Assembly: GCA_002449395.1 (NCBI GenBank)
Contig: DKDP01000018.1
Location: forward strand, 1-16,163
DNA: 16,163 nucleotides
Reading direction: 5' to 3'
Source of the DNA: Ruminococcaceae bacterium UBA6845
GTDB taxonomy: Bacteria; Bacillota; Clostridia; Oscillospirales; Acutalibacteraceae
Shown here: piece by piece, positions 13,801 through 16,163 of the stretch
Numbering within the stretch: the stretch's first letter is position 1
Layout: each line of letters opens with the position of its first letter
Notes under the pieces: generated by a model
What the model saw: only the letters and a program-made list of their open reading frames with translations
Told to the model about the DNA's origin: nothing
The model's database searches: none
Position numbers and translations under genes: made by a program

Positions 13801-14251
13801 CGTATTTGAAGTAATATACATTCTCTGCATTGTAACCGTTATTATCCTGATATGTGTACCCCTCAGAAGAGCTTTGATCGGTTTGCATCGGTCTGTACTT
13901 ATTAATCCACACTGCACGATACATATTTCCCTCGTATGATATATCTTTGAAATACATCATATCGTTATCAGGCGTTGCCTCTCCATCGTACAAATGGTCT
14001 GTGCCCGAATAATAGTCATATGACGCCCACCAATAGCTCTCAGACGCTTTTTCAAGTTTCGAAATCAACGAACTGTCTGTTACACTGCTCTGCGGATACG
14101 AACCGAATGTTATTATATCGCCGACCTTGCTTGAGTCGATGCCCTGTGCACTCGCCTTAGGGGTAAAATTCACTCCGCTCATCGGTGTGATACCGATAAA
14201 TATTGCCACAATTAAAAATGCGGTCAAAATTCTTTTCAACATACTTTTCAT
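10826..14251 (-). CDS. Large secreted multidomain protein: DUF6273, lipase-like hydrolase, InlB-like repeat, Big_2, hydrophobic tail
   Basis: A 1141-residue protein with a signal peptide (about 1-36). Residues about 43-340 match DUF6273 (GDIITFGSYPQS, WRVL, SSLRQWLN). Residues about 370-800 look like a class 3-type lipase alpha/beta hydrolase. The nucleophile elbow is GYSRA (Ser513), an acid candidate is Asp582 in NRIDPVPRV, and His794 in PHYTETTLAWL fits the catalytic His. Residues about 965-1033 form a divergent InlB-type repeat with GWYNGENLV. Residues about 1041-1122 form a Big_2 Ig-like domain (STSNAKVATVDKNGKVTAVK). The chain ends in a hydrophobic stretch, FVQILIVYVLFGWIWY, with no LPXTG motif, perhaps a membrane anchor. 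The lipid or ester substrate is unknown; activity is inferred from the Ser motif. GGAGG lies 7 bases before the ATG. It is a single-gene unit with its own promoter and a leader hairpin. Confidence 0.8.
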   Translation of the reverse strand: MKSMLKRILTAFLIVAIFIGITPMSGVNFTPKASAQGIDSSKVGDIITFGSYPQSSVTDSSLISKLEKASESYWWASYDYYSGTDHLYDGEATPDNDMMYFKDISYEGNMYRAVWINKYRPMQTDQSSSEGYTYQDNNGYNAENVYYFKYEPLTWRVLDPSEGYVMCTKAVDSQAYQNLVYYNNNAYYNSKGCAKFASDWSTSSLRQWLNEDFYRTAFTDSEKSQIGTSHIENMSTFSPQYNGVDTNDKIFLLSVGDVLNGEYGFDPSYTYDSAKKIEATDYAQSQGCYINSENNSWWWLRAPADSIDANGVGEDGWASYNYIVNNTYGGVVPAFKFNPKSTGPETKTFEMTNSEVAMTCEFEYSDDYFNQSAYTYNHKLALASCCFATSAMVKDGAPFNNPESAKSMLNAIGFGSGDGEALNYYGYQKSPTMNSIACVISNKNVGDTSIIAVAVRGGGYEGEWAGNFNVGSGTNHAGFDIAKQQVCDNIINFINQDSVTLNNNLKFWITGYSRAAATANLLAADIDGKILNGTEMCYNLNDYNYNADDVFAYCFETPRNTRNENAKNAAYNNIFNIVNRIDPVPRVAPAAWNYIRYGKDCYLPSKETCNPQAYSSLLGKVSYNFDEIYTGNKDKSYKEDYSFYEIKLGISPKIVKNESISQGVFFDNLIKYIAEGFKSPEYYTANFQNGVTKAVYKLMGNIKYDEILQQRDFWDYLYDQLSVKYILKHISITDNILKNLITESLIAFFADSGMTRTDATEIAESLGGVLAKLGSHPNYLLTAIKNGDQLFIPHYTETTLAWLKTLNGDYSEANSALSKMLTGGEKYRVATVNCPVNVNVYDSNGNLCGSIVDNEVRYIENGVTVYINDNGEKCFCLPEDEEFRFEYTGYDNGTLNCSFAEIDAATGEKLISKNYYGMPLSDGALYTGILEEKADENIKSHIFDNNENEISVSEVVDYNTAKAYTVTAVAVDKNGTVSGGGEFRKGEFVQLVATPADGCLFVGWYNGENLVSTEPIYRFMVSEDSTLIAKFKRQKTDNRVHGVKIDDISLNYKSSATLKPQIDADNGAKYTVKYSTSNAKVATVDKNGKVTAVKRGSGTATITCTVTDSYGNVVKDTCKVKVSLSFVQILIVYVLFGWIWY

Positions 14252-14284
14252 TGACCTTCCTCCTGCTTTTCAAGGTAATGTAAC

Positions 14285-14322
14285 AAAAAAATGCCGAGTA
14301 CAGCGTAAACCTGCACATCGGC
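14285..14322 (-). terminator. Terminator-like hairpin in the leader of the large secreted protein gene
   Basis: On the minus strand, GCCGATGTGCAG pairs with CTGTACTCGGC (14311-14322 with 14293-14303; one bulged T and one G-U pair) around a 7-base loop, followed by A and seven T residues (14285-14291). It lies between the promoter and the start codon of the downstream gene. It is therefore a candidate attenuator, not the end of another gene. Confidence 0.65.
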
Positions 14323-14377
14323 TCCAAAAATTTTCATTTTATTGTGCGTTCAGTTTCCATACCCTCAATATAATTTT

Positions 14378-14406
14378 ATATTACATCATCAGTTCGGATA
14401 TGTCAA
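14378..14406 (-). promoter_or_regulatory. Promoter of the large secreted protein gene
   Basis: On the minus strand TTGACA (14401-14406), a 17-base spacer and TAATAT (14378-14383). It implies a leader of roughly 120 bases containing the hairpin at 14285-14322. Confidence 0.6.
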
Positions 14407-14460
14407 GGATTAATCCAATTCATATAATTTATCTATGTAGTTATAAAAATAAATTTTTAC

Positions 14461-14489
14461 TTGAAAAATCATCAAAACAGTTGTATTAT
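14461..14489 (+). promoter_or_regulatory. Promoter of the GtrA-family gene
   Basis: TTGAAA (14461-14466), a 17-base spacer and TATTAT (14484-14489), 27 bases before the start codon. Both hexamers are 5 of 6. Confidence 0.65.
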
Positions 14490-14516
14490 TAAAGAAAAGT
14501 GAAATCAGGTGATTTT

Positions 14517-15011
14517 ATGAGTGAAAAGAAATCAAAAAAGGACATACTGCAATTCATTAAGTTTGCGCTGTTCTCCGCCTCAGCAGGAATAATTCAGTTC
14601 GGCAGCTTTACCCTGATGAAAGAGGTTATTATTAAGCTGACATTCTTTCAAAATCTTATGCTTGAGCACGAGGGCTTTGCAAGAATAATGAATAACGAGT
14701 ACGGGCCGATGTACCTTATCGCTCTCATTCTTTCCGTTATCTGGAACTTTACGTTTAACAGAAAATTTACGTTCAAATCGGCTAACAATATTCCGATTGC
14801 AATGCTTAAGGTTCTTGCTTTTTACGCAGTGTTCACTCCCCTTTCGACAATTGCGGGAAATTACTTCACCGCAAAATATGCCGGAGCGTTCGGAATTGAC
14901 TACATAGTTCTTATTGTGACAATGCTTACAAATATGATTACGGAATTTATCTATGACAAATTCGTTGTTTTCAGAAATTCCGAGGGCACTGCCGAAAAGA
15001 AAAAGTCATAA
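14517..15011 (+). CDS. GtrA-family four-helix membrane protein
   Basis: A 164-residue integral membrane protein. A short Lys-rich N-terminus is followed by four hydrophobic segments. GtrA-family landmarks are LQFIKFALFSASAGIIQFGS in the first span, LSVIWNFTFNRKFTF after the second, and NMITEFIYDKFVVFR after the fourth. GtrA proteins are proposed to move lipid-linked sugars (for example undecaprenyl-phosphate-glucose) across the membrane for wall or polysaccharide glycosylation. No glycosyltransferase is adjacent, so the substrate is open. The ATG at 14517 is preferred to an in-frame GTG at 14499 because AGGTG lies 5 bases before it. It is monocistronic, with its own promoter and terminator. 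Confidence 0.87.
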   Translation: MSEKKSKKDILQFIKFALFSASAGIIQFGSFTLMKEVIIKLTFFQNLMLEHEGFARIMNNEYGPMYLIALILSVIWNFTFNRKFTFKSANNIPIAMLKVLAFYAVFTPLSTIAGNYFTAKYAGAFGIDYIVLIVTMLTNMITEFIYDKFVVFRNSEGTAEKKKS

Positions 15012-15031
15012 GCATAATAAAAATACAGCTA

Positions 15032-15069
15032 AAAAACTCCTCTTATTCTCAAGGGGAGTTTTTATTTTT
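15032..15069 (+). terminator. Intrinsic terminator of the GtrA-family gene
   Basis: Stem AACTCCTCTT with AAGGGGAGTT (one U-G pair), 6-base loop, extended by A-T pairs and followed by TTTTTATTTTT. It lies about 20 bases after the stop. Confidence 0.9.
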
Positions 15070-15080
15070 CAAAAAATTTT

Positions 15081-15113
15081 TATTGATTTACGATAAATTT
15101 CTATTGACTTTCG
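15081..15113 (+). repeat. 12-bp direct repeat overlapping the promoter of the DUF2975-XRE operon
   Basis: TATTGATTTACG (15081-15092) and TATTGACTTTCG (15102-15113) match at 10 of 12 bases with a 21-base period, about two helical turns. The second copy contains the -35 box. It is a possible binding site for the XRE regulator of the operon; this is inference. Confidence 0.45.
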
Positions 15114-15132
15114 CATACACTAATGCTATAAT
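15104..15132 (+). promoter_or_regulatory. Promoter of the DUF2975-XRE operon
   Basis: TTGACT (15104-15109), a 17-base spacer and TATAAT (15127-15132), 29 bases before the first ATG. Confidence 0.85.
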
Positions 15133-15161
15133 GCACTCAACAAAACATTCGGAGGTAAATT

Positions 15162-15644
15162 ATGTCAAAGAAAATTTCTCTCAAAACAATTGCAGGAAGC
15201 CTTAAGTTTATCATTGTTGCAATGGGTCTCTGCGCCTTTGCGATTCAAAGCGTAATTTCGCTTATGCTCATCGTCTCGGACGCCGAAGAAATCGACGCAA
15301 TCAGAATCCCTTGGATGGCTTTTCTCTGGTCAACGGCAATTCCGATGATCCCGGCACTTATCTACTCTTGGAAAACAGCGTCAAACATCGGTAAAAACAA
15401 AGCCTTTTGTCTCGACAATGCGAAGAACCTGAAAAACATTGCTATCAGCTCGATCAGCGACGCAGCACTTGTTCTGGTCGGCAACATTGTATATCTGCTT
15501 CTTGACATCAGCCACCCGTCCGTTCTTCTTTTCTCGTGCGTTATCGTGCTTGTCGGAATAGCAATTTTCATTGCAGCTATGGGACTTTCACAGCTCATTC
15601 GCAACGCCGCCGAGTTACAGGAAGAAACCGAGCTTACAATATGA
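15162..15644 (+). CDS. DUF2975-family membrane protein
   Basis: A 160-residue membrane protein with four predicted spans at about residues 15-38, 48-68, 98-116 and 120-145, in the arrangement typical of DUF2975. The loop LIYSWKTASNIGKNKAFC...NAKNLKNIAI between spans 2 and 3 resembles the conserved part of the family (a basic loop with 'F...N...L+.I'). Function is unknown. The family is commonly found immediately upstream of a small XRE-type regulator, as here, and the pair is thought to form a membrane-linked regulatory unit, though its signal is not established. GGAGG lies 6 bases before the ATG. The stop codon is merged with the ribosome site of the next gene. Confidence 0.85.
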   Translation: MSKKISLKTIAGSLKFIIVAMGLCAFAIQSVISLMLIVSDAEEIDAIRIPWMAFLWSTAIPMIPALIYSWKTASNIGKNKAFCLDNAKNLKNIAISSISDAALVLVGNIVYLLLDISHPSVLLFSCVIVLVGIAIFIAAMGLSQLIRNAAELQEETELTI

Positions 15645-15653
15645 GGTGACAAA

Positions 15654-15857
15654 ATGATTATAGTAAACATTGACGTTATGCTTGCCAAAAGGAAAATGAG
15701 CGTTACCGAGCTTTCGGAGCGGGTCGGCATAACTATGGCAAATATCTCGATTCTCAAAAACGGAAAAGCCAAGGCAATTAAAATTCAGACCCTTGACAAA
15801 ATCTGTGAGGCTCTTGACTGCGAACCGGGCGATATTCTCGAATACAGAAAGGGATAA
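15654..15857 (+). CDS. Small XRE-family helix-turn-helix regulator
   Basis: A 67-residue Cro/CI-type DNA-binding protein of the YozG-like size class, consisting of little more than the HTH domain. The helices run about residues 8-14, 18-25 (MSVTELSERVGI, positioning helix) and 29-36 (NISILKNGKA, recognition helix). The C-terminal LDKICEALDCEPGDILEY is the family's usual ending. No sensor domain is present, so control probably comes through its membrane partner encoded just upstream. AGGTG lies 5 bases before the ATG, and the gap to the DUF2975 gene is 9 bases. Autoregulation through the direct repeat at 15081-15113 is possible but untested. Confidence 0.92.
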   Translation: MIIVNIDVMLAKRKMSVTELSERVGITMANISILKNGKAKAIKIQTLDKICEALDCEPGDILEYRKG

Positions 15858-15867
15858 GATCGGCATA

Positions 15868-16041
15868 ATGTCATTCACGTGTATTCTCGCAATCATATAT
15901 TTATTCCTTTTTTTACTTGATTTTTCAGCGTTGTTTATAGGAATCAAATGTCACGAATGGACAATGTTTGTCGGTGTAACAGCATTTATAGTTATCGGAA
16001 CAGCCGTCCTCGGATATCTGTGGCTTTCAAGTCCGATGTAA
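15868..16041 (+). CDS. 57-residue two-span membrane protein, third gene of the DUF2975-XRE operon
   Basis: A short frame beginning MSFTCILAIIYLFLFLLDF with a second hydrophobic stretch at about residues 33-54 and a short Cys/His-containing loop (KCHEW) between them. It starts 10 bases after the XRE stop. The ribosome site is weak (a GATCGG-like stretch), so translation may depend on coupling to the gene before it. I do not recognise a family. The reading frame stays open further upstream (to 15793), but that part runs through the XRE gene and is its shadow. The alternative is that the whole frame is chance. The coherent two-span hydrophobic pattern argues for a real gene, with moderate confidence. 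Confidence 0.55.
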   Translation: MSFTCILAIIYLFLFLLDFSALFIGIKCHEWTMFVGVTAFIVIGTAVLGYLWLSSPM

Positions 16042-16060
16042 AGAATTGAATATACAAAAA

Positions 16061-16142
16061 ATATTCTCGGCTCCCTTTTAGGGTAGCGAAGTGTCGGCAG
16101 AATTTTCTTAGGCGCCCCTTTAGGGTAGCGTAGTGTCGACAC
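16061..16142. repeat. Two tandem copies of a 42-bp imperfect repeat
   Basis: Core units start at 16069 and 16111. Both read GGC-(T/G)-CCC-(T/C)-TTTAGGGTAGCG-(A/T)-AGTGTCG-(G/A)-CA, with AT-rich AATATTCTC and AATTTTCTTA before them. Each core contains a CCC-N5-GGG-like mini-palindrome, and the second ends with the palindrome GTGTCGACAC (16133-16142). The period of 42 is divisible by three, so the minus strand reads a chance 14-residue repeat (TLRYPK...). The array may continue past the window edge. Confidence 0.8.
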
Positions 16143-16163
16143 GGTAGTGAATGACAGTCCGGT

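Noticed and set aside
15951..16142. A minus-strand open frame containing a 14-residue repeat (TLRYPK...)
   Set aside because: It arises from the 42-bp DNA repeat and overlaps the small membrane gene at 15868-16041. It starts at a GTG without a convincing ribosome site.
16061..16142. Possible CRISPR array
   Set aside because: There are only two copies, with an 11-base AT-rich junction that is itself partly repeated. No spacers of normal length and no cas genes are present.

Overview
The window looks like chromosomal DNA from an anaerobic, spore-forming member of the Clostridia, most likely a gut Ruminococcus/Oscillospiraceae-type bacterium. The evidence is spoVAC-spoVAD (spore core), a type I dockerin protein, a reverse-type rubrerythrin beside a PerR-like regulator (anaerobe oxidative defence), lipoboxes and GGAGG ribosome sites throughout, and many consensus TTGACA-N16/17-TATAAT promoters. 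The species assignment is inference. I see no phage, insertion sequence, tRNA, rRNA or CRISPR array.

Left end, minus strand (1-3307). A zinc-type Fur regulator is followed by a small Cys-rich membrane protein and by the start of a zinc/manganese ABC-transporter binding lipoprotein, which runs off the window. The regulator's consensus promoter sits between two matching 21-bp palindromes that are good operator candidates. To the right lie a SecB-like chaperone gene and a short spoVA operon (spoVAC, spoVAD, then a 52-residue membrane protein where spoVAE might be expected).

Middle (3284-9162). A secreted dockerin protein and a PflX-like radical SAM protein are on the minus strand. Diverging from them, through a promoter pair whose -35 elements overlap, is a plus-strand operon: a lipoprotein cyclophilin, alanine racemase and a YbaK-type tRNA deacylase. 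A bidirectional terminator separates it from a convergent gene for a membrane PASTA 'kinase'. That protein has lost the ATP-binding Lys, the alpha-C Glu, the HRD Asp and the DFG Asp, so it is almost certainly a pseudokinase.

Right half (9200-16163). A small lipoprotein gene diverges from a PerR-like/reverse-rubrerythrin operon, which has a palindromic operator at its -10. Convergent with that operon is a 1141-codon secreted protein combining DUF6273, a lipase-like alpha/beta hydrolase, an InlB-like repeat, a Big_2 domain and an aromatic hydrophobic C-terminal tail; its leader carries an intrinsic-terminator-like hairpin. Next come a GtrA-family membrane protein, a DUF2975/XRE/small-membrane-protein operon with a direct repeat at its promoter, and two copies of a 42-bp repeat at the right edge.

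I found no clearly new multi-gene system. The strongest leads are the pseudokinase, the twin operators of the zinc regulon with its Cys-rich small protein, the non-canonical spoVA operon, and the multidomain lipase-like protein with its leader hairpin.
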